Assembly (NCBI GenBank): GCA_020441605.1
Contig: JAGRLX010000008.1
Coordinates: forward strand, 1-34,415
Source of the DNA: Alphaproteobacteria bacterium
GTDB lineage: Bacteria > Pseudomonadota > Alphaproteobacteria > Rhizobiales > Aestuariivirgaceae
Length of the DNA stretch: 34,415 bases
Reading direction: 5' to 3'
The position numbers and the translations under genes were made by a program. The notes beneath the pieces are model-generated. The model was not told where the DNA came from, did no database searches, and worked only from the letters and a program-made list of their open reading frames with translations. This document shows, piece after piece, positions 24,602-33,332 of this stretch (position 1 is the stretch's first letter; the number at the start of each line of letters is the position of its first letter).

Positions 24602-25729
24602 TCAGATGCGCTTGGCGATTTCGTCGACGTTGACGACGCTATAGGCCTCCGACAGCGCAAACCCGTCGGCATCGGCCTTAATCTTCGCGGCATCAAAGGC
24701 ATTGGCTGCATCGATGTAGTCGTTCTTGACGACATCTTCGAGCTTGAAGTCGCCCTGGATCTGACCGATCTCGCGGCCAACATCGAAGAACAACTGCCAG
24801 CTTTCAGGCAGGTGATAACCCCACTTCTTGCGCTCATCCATGCGGCCTGCGAACACGGCCGCAAGCTGCATCTGGGATTCGACCGCCACATCCGGCGTCA
24901 TCTGGGAGCCCAGGCCGGGGAATTGCTCCATGACAATCTGCGTCGCCGCCCGGGGATTGATCTTTCCGAACTCAAGCCCCGCGGCCCATCCCCTGAAATA
25001 GCGCTCGTACATGTCTTTCTTCGAGGCGTCTTCGAAATCCGCCTTGCGGATGATGAAGCTGTTGGCTGGCAGTTTCGAGAAATCCCGACCAAGAAAATAG
25101 TCAAAGTCCAGCCCTTGCCCCTTCCACTGGGCGCGCAGTCCCTCCCAGGACAGTGCAGCATCGCCCTGGCCAGACATGAGCGCCGTCCCCCAGGTGGGCC
25201 AGCCAGCGTCAACATACTTTACCTTGGTGATATCAACACCTGCCGCCTTCAGCATGGGATCGCAGATCGACTGCCAGCCGGCGCTGCCCAGCACCACGGT
25301 CTTGCCCTCGATCTCCTTGAGACTCGCCGGCTTCTCGCCCTTGCGGAAGGCGAATGAGAACACATCACCGCCGCCCATGTGGAACACTGACACGATCGGA
25401 ATTCCCTGCGCCAGACCGAGAGAGAAGACACCCGGCGAAGGATAGCCGACATCGGCCTGATCCTGATCGACAAGCTTCACTGTTGCCGTGGCATCCGAGG
25501 GGCCAGGTTCAAGTGTCGTTTCGATATCGCCGAAATAGCCGAACTTCTTGGCCACCCAATAGGGATAGTCATCCAGCACTTCGACGGTGCCGCGCGGGCT
25601 GACCCAACGAACCGCTTCCGCGGCGCGCGCGGGACGCGTTCCTGCCAGGCCGCCCAGCGCCAAGGTCGATACGCCAGTCGCGGTGAGAGTCAGCAAGCGG
25701 CGACGTCCAATCATCATATTGCCAATCAT
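24602..25729 (-). CDS. ABC transporter substrate-binding protein, SsuA/NMT1-like, Tat-exported
   Basis: The 375-residue protein starts at 25729, 8 bases after AGAGGAGA; the open frame continues far upstream but that part is antisense-like noise within the permease region. IGRRRLLTLTA (7-17) is a twin-arginine signal, followed by a hydrophobic stretch and likely cleavage near PARA-AEA. The mature part shows the NMT1/SsuA-like fold: YPYWVAKKFGYFGDIETTLEPG, DVGYPSPGVFSLGLAQGIPI and a KTVVLGSAGWQS segment. The family binds small organic ligands such as sulfonates, nitrate, thiamine precursors or aromatic acids. Tat export implies folding before export. Confidence 0.88.
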   Translation of the reverse strand: MIGNMMIGRRRLLTLTATGVSTLALGGLAGTRPARAAEAVRWVSPRGTVEVLDDYPYWVAKKFGYFGDIETTLEPGPSDATATVKLVDQDQADVGYPSPGVFSLGLAQGIPIVSVFHMGGGDVFSFAFRKGEKPASLKEIEGKTVVLGSAGWQSICDPMLKAAGVDITKVKYVDAGWPTWGTALMSGQGDAALSWEGLRAQWKGQGLDFDYFLGRDFSKLPANSFIIRKADFEDASKKDMYERYFRGWAAGLEFGKINPRAATQIVMEQFPGLGSQMTPDVAVESQMQLAAVFAGRMDERKKWGYHLPESWQLFFDVGREIGQIQGDFKLEDVVKNDYIDAANAFDAAKIKADADGFALSEAYSVVNVDEIAKRI

Positions 25730-25806
25730 TCCGGTGGTCTCCTCTGTTGCGTAGGTCGACGATTTTTGAAGTCCTTGCGTGGGGTAGGTCCCCATCTTGG
25801 TCGTGT

Positions 25807-26652
25807 TCAGGCCTCCCAACTGGCCCACTTCTTTCCGAGCCAGAAGAAGAAGATGTAAATCGAAATGCCGAGCGCCGCCAAGATCAAGATGATCGCAAAG
25901 AATTGCGGCATACGGATCAGGGCGGAGTAGTAGGTCAGGCGATTGCCGAGGCCCTCCGCGCCGCCCACCATCTCCGCTCCGATGGTGGTGAGCAGCCCGA
26001 AGATCGAACCGACCATCAGTCCGACGATGATCATTGGCATCGCCATGGGAATGCGGATCTTGGTGAAGATCTGGAGAGTGCTCGCGCCGAATGAACGGGC
26101 AAGGGCAATCTTGGCAAGGTCCACGCGGCGAAAGCCCGTGGCCGAATTGATCATCACCATGGGGCCGCTCGCCAGGGCCACGGCAATGATCCGAGGCTCG
26201 CTGCCGAAGCCGAAGCGTAGGATCAACAAGGGCACGAGCGCGAGCATCGGCGTTGTCACCAGCAAAAGGATATAGGGCGTCACGATCTTTTCCACGAAGG
26301 GAAACTGCGTGATGACGGCGGCCATGACAAAGCCGATCGAACCACCGATGGCAAAGCCGACAAGCAGCTCGTAGAGCGTGATCAGGATGTGCGGCCACAA
26401 CAGAGGCCACTCGGTGAACAAGGCGGTGATGATCTGACTGGGCTTCGGCAGCACATAGTGGGGCACTTTAAAAACACCGAGAGCCAATTCGGTTCCGCCG
26501 ACGATCAGCACGGCGACCAGCGCGATCACCAGCACCTCGAATTTGGTGCGGTGATCACCGAGGCTGAAGGAAGCGCCCGACAGACCGACGTTGCCGCCAC
26601 CTGCCTGCTTCTTGTTGAACTCCGGGATCTTGTCGCCGAGTGCCTTGTCCAC
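25807..26652 (-). CDS. ABC transporter permease (SsuC/TauC-like)
   Basis: The 281-residue inner-membrane protein has about six hydrophobic helices and the cytoplasmic EAA loop ALARSFGASTLQIFTKIRIP, which docks the ATPase. A longer-than-usual hydrophilic N-terminus (about 35 residues, rich in Lys, Gly and Asn) precedes the first helix. It lies between the ATPase gene (30 bp gap) and the binding-protein gene (77 bp gap). Confidence 0.9.
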   Translation of the reverse strand: MDKALGDKIPEFNKKQAGGGNVGLSGASFSLGDHRTKFEVLVIALVAVLIVGGTELALGVFKVPHYVLPKPSQIITALFTEWPLLWPHILITLYELLVGFAIGGSIGFVMAAVITQFPFVEKIVTPYILLLVTTPMLALVPLLILRFGFGSEPRIIAVALASGPMVMINSATGFRRVDLAKIALARSFGASTLQIFTKIRIPMAMPMIIVGLMVGSIFGLLTTIGAEMVGGAEGLGNRLTYYSALIRMPQFFAIILILAALGISIYIFFFWLGKKWASWEA

Positions 26653-26682
26653 TTCGCGTCTCCTGTGGCCGTTCCCTCGTCC

Positions 26683-27510
26683 TTAAGTGATCGCCAGTCC
26701 CGCCGGCGCTTGCCGGCCGTGCTCGATGCGGGACTTGATCTCGAGCACACGGGCGATGAAATCGGGCTGAGTCTGGATGTCGACAGACCGCGGGCGCGGA
26801 ATGTCGATGTCGTAGACCTCGGCAATGCGTCCGGGCCTCGCGGACATCACCGCCACACGATCTGCAAGGAAGATGGCTTCGGAAATCGAATGGGTCACGA
26901 AAGCAATCGTCTTGCCGGTCTCCATCCAGATCTCCTGGATGAGGAGATTCATTTCGTCGCGGGTGAAGGCGTCGAGTGCGCCGAAAGGCTCGTCCATCAA
27001 CAGAACGGAAGGATCGACCGACAGGCTTCTGACGATCGAGGCCCGCTGCTGCATGCCGCCAGAGAGTTCCCGGGGAAACTTGCTCTCGAAACCGGCGAGG
27101 CCGACCCGGTCAAGCAGCTTCTTGATCTTGGCGCGGTCGGGAGAGATCCGCTTGAGTTCGAAAGGAAGTTCGATGTTCTTTTCAAGATTGCGCCAGGGCA
27201 ACAAGTTGGCGTCCTGAAAGATCATGGCAATCTCGGGATGCGGCTTGGTGATCAGTTCATTTCCCAACCGAATCTCTCCACTCGACAAGGCATGAAGCCC
27301 CGCCATGGACCAAAGCAAGGTCGTCTTTCCACAGCCAGATGGACCCAGAATGCAGAGAAATTCGCCCTCGCGTACATCCAGCGAGACATTATCGAGGGCG
27401 TGAACACCACCCGACCGCGTAGCATAGACCTTGCTGGCGCCGCGGATGGCCATCTTCACGGCGGAGGAACTGGCGGCGGAGCCGGTCGTCTTCGAAATCC
27501 CTGAAGTCAT
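26683..27510 (-). CDS. ABC transporter ATPase (SsuB/TauB-like)
   Basis: The 275-residue ATPase has Walker A GPSGCGKT (56-63), the Q-loop FQDANLLPW, signature LSGGMQQR, Walker B SVLLMDEPFGALD and the switch His in FVTHSISEA. About 20 Ser/Thr/Ala-rich residues precede the conserved start at Met20 (27453), so Met20 may be the true start; neither has a strong ribosome binding site. As first gene of the leftward operon it is divergent from the RpiR regulator across the repeat-rich spacer. Confidence 0.92.
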   Translation of the reverse strand: MTSGISKTTGSAASSSAVKMAIRGASKVYATRSGGVHALDNVSLDVREGEFLCILGPSGCGKTTLLWSMAGLHALSSGEIRLGNELITKPHPEIAMIFQDANLLPWRNLEKNIELPFELKRISPDRAKIKKLLDRVGLAGFESKFPRELSGGMQQRASIVRSLSVDPSVLLMDEPFGALDAFTRDEMNLLIQEIWMETGKTIAFVTHSISEAIFLADRVAVMSARPGRIAEVYDIDIPRPRSVDIQTQPDFIARVLEIKSRIEHGRQAPAGLAIT

Positions 27511-27566
27511 AAGCCAGTCACCACTCTCCAGCCGAGTTTGCCTTGTCGGGCGGCTTCAATTTTGAA

Positions 27567-27720
27567 ATGATGTTACAAATTCCGACCCGGTGCAATAGGC
27601 ATGTTGTGGATATCCCTTCGCTGCGCCGATCTGCGCATGACGTTGCAAAACCTCCGAAATATGCTCATAGGATCCTGCAGCGTTGTGCATCTGCAATGTT
27701 GCAATGCATTCAGGTGCAAT
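27567..27720. promoter_or_regulatory. Repeat-rich divergent control region, putative RpiR sites
   Basis: Within the 287-bp spacer, TGTTACAA (27571), CGTTGCAA (27641) and TGTTGCAA (27697) share YGTTRCAA. The first two extend to ATGAYGTTRCAAAW and start exactly 70 bp apart (27567 and 27637). TGCAAT occurs at 27591, 27692, 27700 and 27715. This density of repeats between divergent operons suggests binding sites for the adjacent RpiR regulator. No good sigma-70 promoter was found by eye. Confidence 0.45.
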
Positions 27721-27797
27721 GAGATGGTGGTTGCCTGACTCGCCATTCCATGTAATTTTGTTTCAGCATCTCAAGTTCACACCGCAGCAATGGACGG

Positions 27798-28754
27798 ATG
27801 GGTCAAGTGGATGACGCGATGACGGCCAAGCGTCCGGCGGATCGGCCCGCGCCCATCGACATCGTGTCGCGTCTGCAACGTGTCGATCAGAGCCTATCCC
27901 CTGCCGAGCGCCGTGTCGCCGATATCGTCACTGCGGATTATGAAGCCGCGACACGATTGACGATTGCCGAGCTGGCGGCGCGGGCCGATGTAAGCCAGCC
28001 CACCGTCACCCGGTTTTGCCGGTCGCTCGGCTGCGCTTCCTTCTCGGAGTTCAAGATCAGCCTTGCGACAACCCTGACGGTCGCTGCCGCCTATCTCAAG
28101 TCGGAGCGGGTCTTCGAGGATGATGCCGGCCAGCTTGCGCGATCGGTCATGACCCGTGCCGCGGCAGCCGTCCGCGATTGCCTGGACCAGATCGACAGCA
28201 AGGTCGTTGCCCAGGCTATTCAGGCTTTGGCCGACAGCCGGCGCATCGACCTCTATGGCCAAGGCGGAGGTTCGGCGGCGATGATCGAGGATGCCAAGCT
28301 CCGCCTTTTCCGGCTGGGCATTCCCGTGTCCGCCTTTGTCGATGGGCATCAGCAGCGCATGTCGGCGGCCACACTCCAGCCCGGTGACAGCGTATTGGCC
28401 ATCTCGAACAGTGGCCGGTCCAAACCGGTCGTGGAAGCCGTTGAAATCGCTCGTTCCTTTGGCGCAAGCACCATCGCGGTCACGCGACCGGACACGCCGC
28501 TGGCGGCCGCTGCCGATATCGTGATCGCGGTGACGATTGCTGAGGACGCCAATGTTCTGATGCCAACGCCGTCACGCTATGCCCATCTCGCGGTGATCGA
28601 TACTCTGGCAGCGGGCGTCGCGATGAAACTCGGCGGCAAGGCCCGTGAGGCGCTGCGCCGCGTCCGTTACACGGTAGCAAGAATCGGCATTGCAATACCG
28701 ACGCCGTCGACCGACCCGACGCTATTGATGCGTCAGCAGGAAGCGGAGGAATAG
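27798..28754 (+). CDS. RpiR/MurR-family transcriptional regulator (HTH-SIS)
   Basis: The 318-residue protein has an N-terminal RpiR helix-turn-helix domain (LTIAELAARADVSQPTVTRF, about 54-73, then LGCASFSEFK) and a C-terminal SIS sugar-phosphate isomerase-like domain (RRIDLYGQGGGSAAMIED, DSVLAISNSGRSKPVVE). Such regulators usually sense phosphorylated sugars or polyols, though some sense other metabolites. Met8 is an alternative start. It heads the rightward operon and is divergent from the ABC/oxidoreductase operon, so it probably controls both. The aminoacylase gene begins 4 bp after its stop. Confidence 0.9.
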   Translation: MGQVDDAMTAKRPADRPAPIDIVSRLQRVDQSLSPAERRVADIVTADYEAATRLTIAELAARADVSQPTVTRFCRSLGCASFSEFKISLATTLTVAAAYLKSERVFEDDAGQLARSVMTRAAAAVRDCLDQIDSKVVAQAIQALADSRRIDLYGQGGGSAAMIEDAKLRLFRLGIPVSAFVDGHQQRMSAATLQPGDSVLAISNSGRSKPVVEAVEIARSFGASTIAVTRPDTPLAAAADIVIAVTIAEDANVLMPTPSRYAHLAVIDTLAAGVAMKLGGKAREALRRVRYTVARIGIAIPTPSTDPTLLMRQQEAEE

Positions 28755-28758
28755 GGCC

Positions 28759-30210
28759 GTGGCCGCCTACGACACCGTAATTCGGGGGACCTTGCTGTTT
28801 GACGGTGAAAGTCGGCCGCCGGGAATCGGCGACCTGGCGATCTCGGGCGAGCGGATCGCTGCCATCAGCAGAGCGATGGACCCGCCGATCGGACCAGGGG
28901 ACGTCGAAATCGATGGATCGGGCCTGGCACTCGCACCCGGATTCATAGACGCCCATACCCATGATGACCGTCTTGTCCTCGATGCGCCTGACATGCTGCC
29001 AAAGATCAGCCAGGGTGTGACGACGATAGTCGTGGGCAATTGTGGCATCTCGCTGGCGCCAGTGACCTTCACCGGCGATCCACCTCCACCTCTCAATTTA
29101 CTGGGTGGGCGTGAGGCCTATTCTTTCCCAACATTCGCGGCCTACGCTGACGCGATTGCCCGCACGACCCCAGCCGTCAACGTGGTAGCTCTGGTCGGTC
29201 ACTCGTCCTTGCGGCTCAAGGCGATGACCGACATCTCCCGCAAGGCATCCGATGCCGAGATCGACGCGATGCGGGACTTGGCAGAAGAGGCGATGGCTGC
29301 TGGCGCGGCAGGATTCTCGACAGGACTGTTCTATCCAACCAATGCTGCGGCCGATCAGGACGAGGTGACCCGCGTGGCGGCGCGCTTTGCCGAATTTGGC
29401 GGGGTCTATGCCACGCACATGCGCGATGAATTCGACCGCGTGCTGGACTCCATCAATGAGTCCGTCACCACGGCGAGGACTGCGCATATTCCGCTTGTCG
29501 TGTCTCATCACAAATGTGCCGGCCCAGCCAACTGGGGGCGAAGCCGGGAGACGCTGCCCAGGCTGGAAGCCGCGGCAACGCGGCACCCCGTCAACATCGA
29601 TGTCTATCCCTACACCGCTGGCTCCACCAACTTGCGGTCCGACCTGGTGACAGATGCCTATCGCATCCAGATCTCCTGGTCGACGCCGCACCCGGAAATG
29701 AATGGGCGCGACCTTTCGGAAATTGCCGCGGCGTGGAACTGCAACCTGCACGATGCGGCCCAGCGCCTGCAACCTGCCGGTGCCATCTATTTCCAGATGG
29801 ACGAGGATGACGTTCGCCGCATCATGTCTTCGGAACTCGCGATGATTGGTTCCGACGGGTTGCCTCATGACTCTCATCCGCACCCCCGGCTCTGGGGAAC
29901 ATTTCCCAGAGTGATCGGACTCTATGCGCGGGACCTCGGACTCTTTCCTATCGAAGTGGCGATCCACAAGATGACAGGCCTTACGGCAAGAGTGTTTGGC
30001 TTGATTGATCGCGGCCGGCTGGAAAAGGGATGTTATGCCGACCTGGTGCTGTTCGATCTAACCCGGGTAATCGACCGTGCGACCTATGACGCGCCCATCC
30101 AGCAGTCAGCAGGGATCGAGCAGGTCTATGTGAACGGTACATTATCATTCACCAGGGATCGCGGCGTCATCGCCCGGACAGGTCGCCTTGTGGGCAAAAG
30201 GATGAAGTAA
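28759..30210 (+). CDS. D-aminoacylase/N-acyl-D-amino-acid deacylase-type amidohydrolase
   Basis: The 483-residue protein uses a GTG start 8 bases after GGAGG. It has every metal-site residue of the D-aminoacylase family: DAHTHDD with His66 and His68, VGNCG with Cys95, ATHMRDE with His220, VSHHK with His250, and IGSDGLP with Asp366. His220, His250 and Asp366 fall at the same positions as in the Alcaligenes faecalis enzyme as I recall it. It should hydrolyse an N-acyl group from a D-amino acid or a related amide. It lies in an operon with a monooxygenase, so the acyl donor may be a conjugated compound rather than a simple D-amino acid. Confidence 0.88.
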   Translation: MAAYDTVIRGTLLFDGESRPPGIGDLAISGERIAAISRAMDPPIGPGDVEIDGSGLALAPGFIDAHTHDDRLVLDAPDMLPKISQGVTTIVVGNCGISLAPVTFTGDPPPPLNLLGGREAYSFPTFAAYADAIARTTPAVNVVALVGHSSLRLKAMTDISRKASDAEIDAMRDLAEEAMAAGAAGFSTGLFYPTNAAADQDEVTRVAARFAEFGGVYATHMRDEFDRVLDSINESVTTARTAHIPLVVSHHKCAGPANWGRSRETLPRLEAAATRHPVNIDVYPYTAGSTNLRSDLVTDAYRIQISWSTPHPEMNGRDLSEIAAAWNCNLHDAAQRLQPAGAIYFQMDEDDVRRIMSSELAMIGSDGLPHDSHPHPRLWGTFPRVIGLYARDLGLFPIEVAIHKMTGLTARVFGLIDRGRLEKGCYADLVLFDLTRVIDRATYDAPIQQSAGIEQVYVNGTLSFTRDRGVIARTGRLVGKRMK

Positions 30211-30229
30211 GTATCGCAGGAGAGCGGTC

Positions 30230-32014
30230 GTGGCGACAGACAAGAGCAGCAACCAGGTCAAAGAATGGCTGGCGCGTCTGAACATCGCGCTGCGTCACGG
30301 CGACGTCGCCAGCGTAGTGAAGCTCTTCGGCCGCGAATGCTACTGGCGCGACCTGGTAAGCCTGACATGGAATATCTTCACAGCCGAAGGCCATGCCGAA
30401 ATCCAGCGGATGCTGGTGGCGACATTGCCACACAGCCTGCCCCATGACTTCCGGATCGATGGCGCCGCCGAGGTGAGCAACGGTATTGTCGAGGCATGGT
30501 TCACCTTCGAAACTTCGACAGGGCGCGGACGCGGGCATCTGCGCCTGAAAGACGGACAGGGCTTCACCATCCTCACCACCCTGAGCGCGTTGAAGGGCCA
30601 TGAGGAACACCAGGGCCGGACACGCGAGAAGGGCATCACCCATGGCGCCATCAAGCATCGCAAGACGTGGGCAGACGACCGCAAAGAAGAGGAACGCACA
30701 CTCGGCGTCTCCCGCCAACCCTATTGCGTGATCATCGGCGGTGGCCAGGGTGGAATAGCGCTGGGCGCCCGCCTCAAGCGGCTTGGCGTACCAACGATCA
30801 TTATCGAGAAGAACGCCCGCGCGGGCGACTCATGGCGCAAACGCTATCACTCGCTCGTCCTGCATGATCCCGTCTGGTACGATCACATGCCGTATATTCC
30901 GTTCCCGGATCATTGGCCTGTCTTCACACCCAAGGACAGGATGGGGGACTGGCTCGAGATGTACGCGAAGGTCATGGAGCTCAACTATTGGAGTTCCGCC
31001 GAGTGCTTGAAGGCCAGCTATGACCCGGCCAGAGAACAGTGGTCCGTGACTATCCGCCGTGATGGATCGGACCTGATGCTCACGCCCAGGCATCTGGTCT
31101 TTGCAACGGGGTCCTATGGTCCGCCCCGGGAGATCGAGGTCCCCGGCAAAGAACTGTTCAAGGGTCAGCAGTATCATTCCAGCCGTCATGTCAGTGCGGA
31201 TGGCCAGGCTGGCAAACGCTGCATCGTCGTGGGCGGCAACAGTTCTGCCCATGACATCTGCGCCGACTACTGGGAACACGATGCCGACGTCACAATGATC
31301 CAGCGCACGCCGACAACCGTGGTGCGCTCTCAGACCCTCATGGATGTTGCCTTTGAAGGCCTCTATTCAGAGTCAGCGGTCGAAAGGGGTATCGATGTCG
31401 ACAAGGCAGACCTCATCTTCGCTTCGGTTCCCTTGCGGCTCATGGCGACGCTGCAGACGCCTCTCTACGCCGAGATGGCCAAGCGTGACGCCGACCTCGT
31501 CTCGCGGCTCAATCGCGCTGGTTTCCGCACCGACTATGGCGAGGATGACTCAGGGCTGATGATGAAGGCTCTCCGTACAGGTTCGGGCTACTATATCGAT
31601 GTCGGTTGTTCGGAACTGATTGCTGAGGGAAAGGTCAAGGTCCGGAGTGGTGTGGAGATTGCCGAAATCCGATCGCAGTCTGTCGTTCTCAGCGATGGCG
31701 CGGAACTTCCGGCCGACGTGATCGTCTACGCGACCGGCTATCTCCCCATGAACGAATGGGTGGCGCGCCTCGTCTCACGCGAGACGGCGGATCTCATCGG
31801 CCCGAACTGGGGCTATGGCTCGGGAACGCGTGGTGATCCCGGACCCTGGCAGGGCGAATTACGTAATATGTGGAAACCGCTGAAGCAGAAGGCGCTCTGG
31901 TTCCATGGTGGCAATCTGCACCTCTCCAGACACTATTCGCGTTTCGTCGCGCTGCAGTTGAAAGCCAGGATGGAGAATATCGCAACGCCGGTCTACCCGC
32001 CCCCGGACATGTGA
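30230..32014 (+). CDS. Flavin-containing monooxygenase with N-terminal NTF2/SnoaL-like domain
   Basis: The 594-residue protein uses a GTG start preceded by AGGAGAG. Residues 1-130 look like an NTF2/SnoaL-like cone fold (ALRHGDVASVVKLFGRECYWRD). The FMO part follows: FAD site IIGGGQGGIALG (168-179), FMO fingerprint FKGQQYHSS (310-318), NADPH site VVGGNSSAHD (333-342) and the late YATGY motif. Such enzymes oxygenate soft nucleophiles (amine N, S) or carry out Baeyer-Villiger or decarboxylating reactions. The GGNSSA loop replaces the more common GxGxSA. The gene is 19 bp after the aminoacylase gene and clearly in its operon. The substrate is unknown; a nitrogen compound fits the neighbours. Confidence 0.88.
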   Translation: MATDKSSNQVKEWLARLNIALRHGDVASVVKLFGRECYWRDLVSLTWNIFTAEGHAEIQRMLVATLPHSLPHDFRIDGAAEVSNGIVEAWFTFETSTGRGRGHLRLKDGQGFTILTTLSALKGHEEHQGRTREKGITHGAIKHRKTWADDRKEEERTLGVSRQPYCVIIGGGQGGIALGARLKRLGVPTIIIEKNARAGDSWRKRYHSLVLHDPVWYDHMPYIPFPDHWPVFTPKDRMGDWLEMYAKVMELNYWSSAECLKASYDPAREQWSVTIRRDGSDLMLTPRHLVFATGSYGPPREIEVPGKELFKGQQYHSSRHVSADGQAGKRCIVVGGNSSAHDICADYWEHDADVTMIQRTPTTVVRSQTLMDVAFEGLYSESAVERGIDVDKADLIFASVPLRLMATLQTPLYAEMAKRDADLVSRLNRAGFRTDYGEDDSGLMMKALRTGSGYYIDVGCSELIAEGKVKVRSGVEIAEIRSQSVVLSDGAELPADVIVYATGYLPMNEWVARLVSRETADLIGPNWGYGSGTRGDPGPWQGELRNMWKPLKQKALWFHGGNLHLSRHYSRFVALQLKARMENIATPVYPPPDM

Positions 32015-32119
32015 GGCGTTTCGGCGGCTCTTGTGTCGCACGCCGATCCGGTCTTGCATGCATGAAGGACTTTATGCCGAGCACGTGCAATCGCAACTCC
32101 CATTCGGCTGCAAATCTTG

Positions 32120-32141
32120 TTGCCGATGGTTGTTGCGGCAA
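32120..32141. other. Small inverted repeat before the ureohydrolase gene
   Basis: The 200-bp gap before the ureohydrolase gene contains TTGCCG (32120-32125) and CGGCAA (32136-32141), a 6-bp inverted repeat with a 10-base spacer. A GCACGTGC palindrome also lies near 32080. Either could be an operator or chance. No strong promoter was seen, so readthrough from the FMO gene is possible. Confidence 0.25.
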
Positions 32142-32214
32142 GTCGACAATGGACCGGTGGTGACACCTGGCGCTGCATTTCAACTGAATCACACAGGACG
32201 AGGAGAAACACTTC

Positions 32215-33231
32215 ATGCCGACCGACGACTTCGAGGCCGCACGGCAGAGTTCGAAAAGCTGGTATTGGTGGGGCATTCCGACCTTTTTCCGCTGCAACTG
32301 GAACGAAGATCCATCTGCCGCCGACATTGCGCTGGTTGGAGTACCTCATAGTTCCGGCAATGGCTCGACCGAACGGGACCAACATCTGGGCCCGCGCGCA
32401 GTGCGACATGTCTCCGGCTTCTATCGCCGCTCGCATGCCATCCACGGCTTCGCGCCATGGGATGTGGCCAGGATTAACGATCTTGGCGATGTGCCATTGC
32501 CCGAAGCCATGAACAATGAGGCTTGCGTGCGGGACATCGAGGCCTACTACAAGCGGTTCGACCGCACCGGCACCCGGCCGGTTTCGATCGGCGGCGATCA
32601 CTCGATCACGGGGCCGATCATCAAGGCGCTTGCCGGTCCCAACAGCAGGATGACGGGAGGGCAGCCTTGCGCCCTTATCCATTTAGATGCCCATACGGAT
32701 TCTTATGACAACATGCCACACTGGCTCGGCGCGAAGCGTTCGGCGGCCCATTGGGCGGCCTATACGGCACACGAACTCGCGGTCGATCCAGGACACAGCG
32801 TGCAGATCGGCATGCGCGGTCATCCGGCCGGCGCCATACATGCGGGTGGCGTCGGCGGATCAAGTCGCGCCCTGGGATACCAGGTCATCACCATGGCCGA
32901 GTTCGAAGCCATCGGGATCGAGAAGACCCTGTCCATGATCCGCGATCGCGTCGGCGATCGGCCCGCCTATGTCACCTTCGATCTCGATTGCCTGGACCCC
33001 TCCGTCGCCCCGGGCGTATCCAATCTTGAGCCGGGGTTCGGAGGCTTCTCAATTCGCGAAGCGACGCGGTTGCTCCAGGGCCTCAAGGGCCTCGACATCA
33101 TCGGCGCCGACGTGGTCTGCCTTATGCCAACCAAAGACAGTCCCAATCAGATCACCGCGCAAGTGGCCATGGTGATGATGTTCGAATTGATTTGCCTGAT
33201 CGCCCATCGGTACAACAAGCCTTCCGCCTGA
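32215..33231 (+). CDS. Ureohydrolase family (agmatinase/guanidino-acid hydrolase type)
   Basis: The 338-residue protein carries the full binuclear Mn site: GGDHS with His129, HLDAHTD with Asp158, His160 and Asp162, and FDLDCLDPS with Asp256 and Asp258. This family hydrolyses a guanidino group to urea plus an amine (arginase, agmatinase, guanidinobutyrase, guanidinopropionase). The N-terminal SWYWWGIPTFFRCNW segment and the HWLGAKRSAAH loop region differ from well-known agmatinases and probably set substrate choice. CGAGGAGA lies before the ATG. It follows the FMO gene by 200 bp on the same strand, so it may have its own promoter. Confidence 0.9.
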   Translation: MPTDDFEAARQSSKSWYWWGIPTFFRCNWNEDPSAADIALVGVPHSSGNGSTERDQHLGPRAVRHVSGFYRRSHAIHGFAPWDVARINDLGDVPLPEAMNNEACVRDIEAYYKRFDRTGTRPVSIGGDHSITGPIIKALAGPNSRMTGGQPCALIHLDAHTDSYDNMPHWLGAKRSAAHWAAYTAHELAVDPGHSVQIGMRGHPAGAIHAGGVGGSSRALGYQVITMAEFEAIGIEKTLSMIRDRVGDRPAYVTFDLDCLDPSVAPGVSNLEPGFGGFSIREATRLLQGLKGLDIIGADVVCLMPTKDSPNQITAQVAMVMMFELICLIAHRYNKPSA

Positions 33232-33332
33232 TTGCATCATGGCAATCGGAATTATATATGTGAAAAAAGTGAATGGCTATGACAAATGTGGTTGGTCAAT
33301 CCGACGCTCTCGCCATATTTTTGAGGGAGAGA

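Noticed and set aside
24602..26410. 602-residue version of the binding protein, suggesting a fusion
   Set aside because: The extra 227 residues are out-of-frame translation of the permease gene. The Tat signal and ribosome binding site fix the start at 25729.
27608..27615. GGATATCC-like sequence as a fifth IclR operator
   Set aside because: The half-sites overlap without the 5-base spacer, so it does not match the operator.
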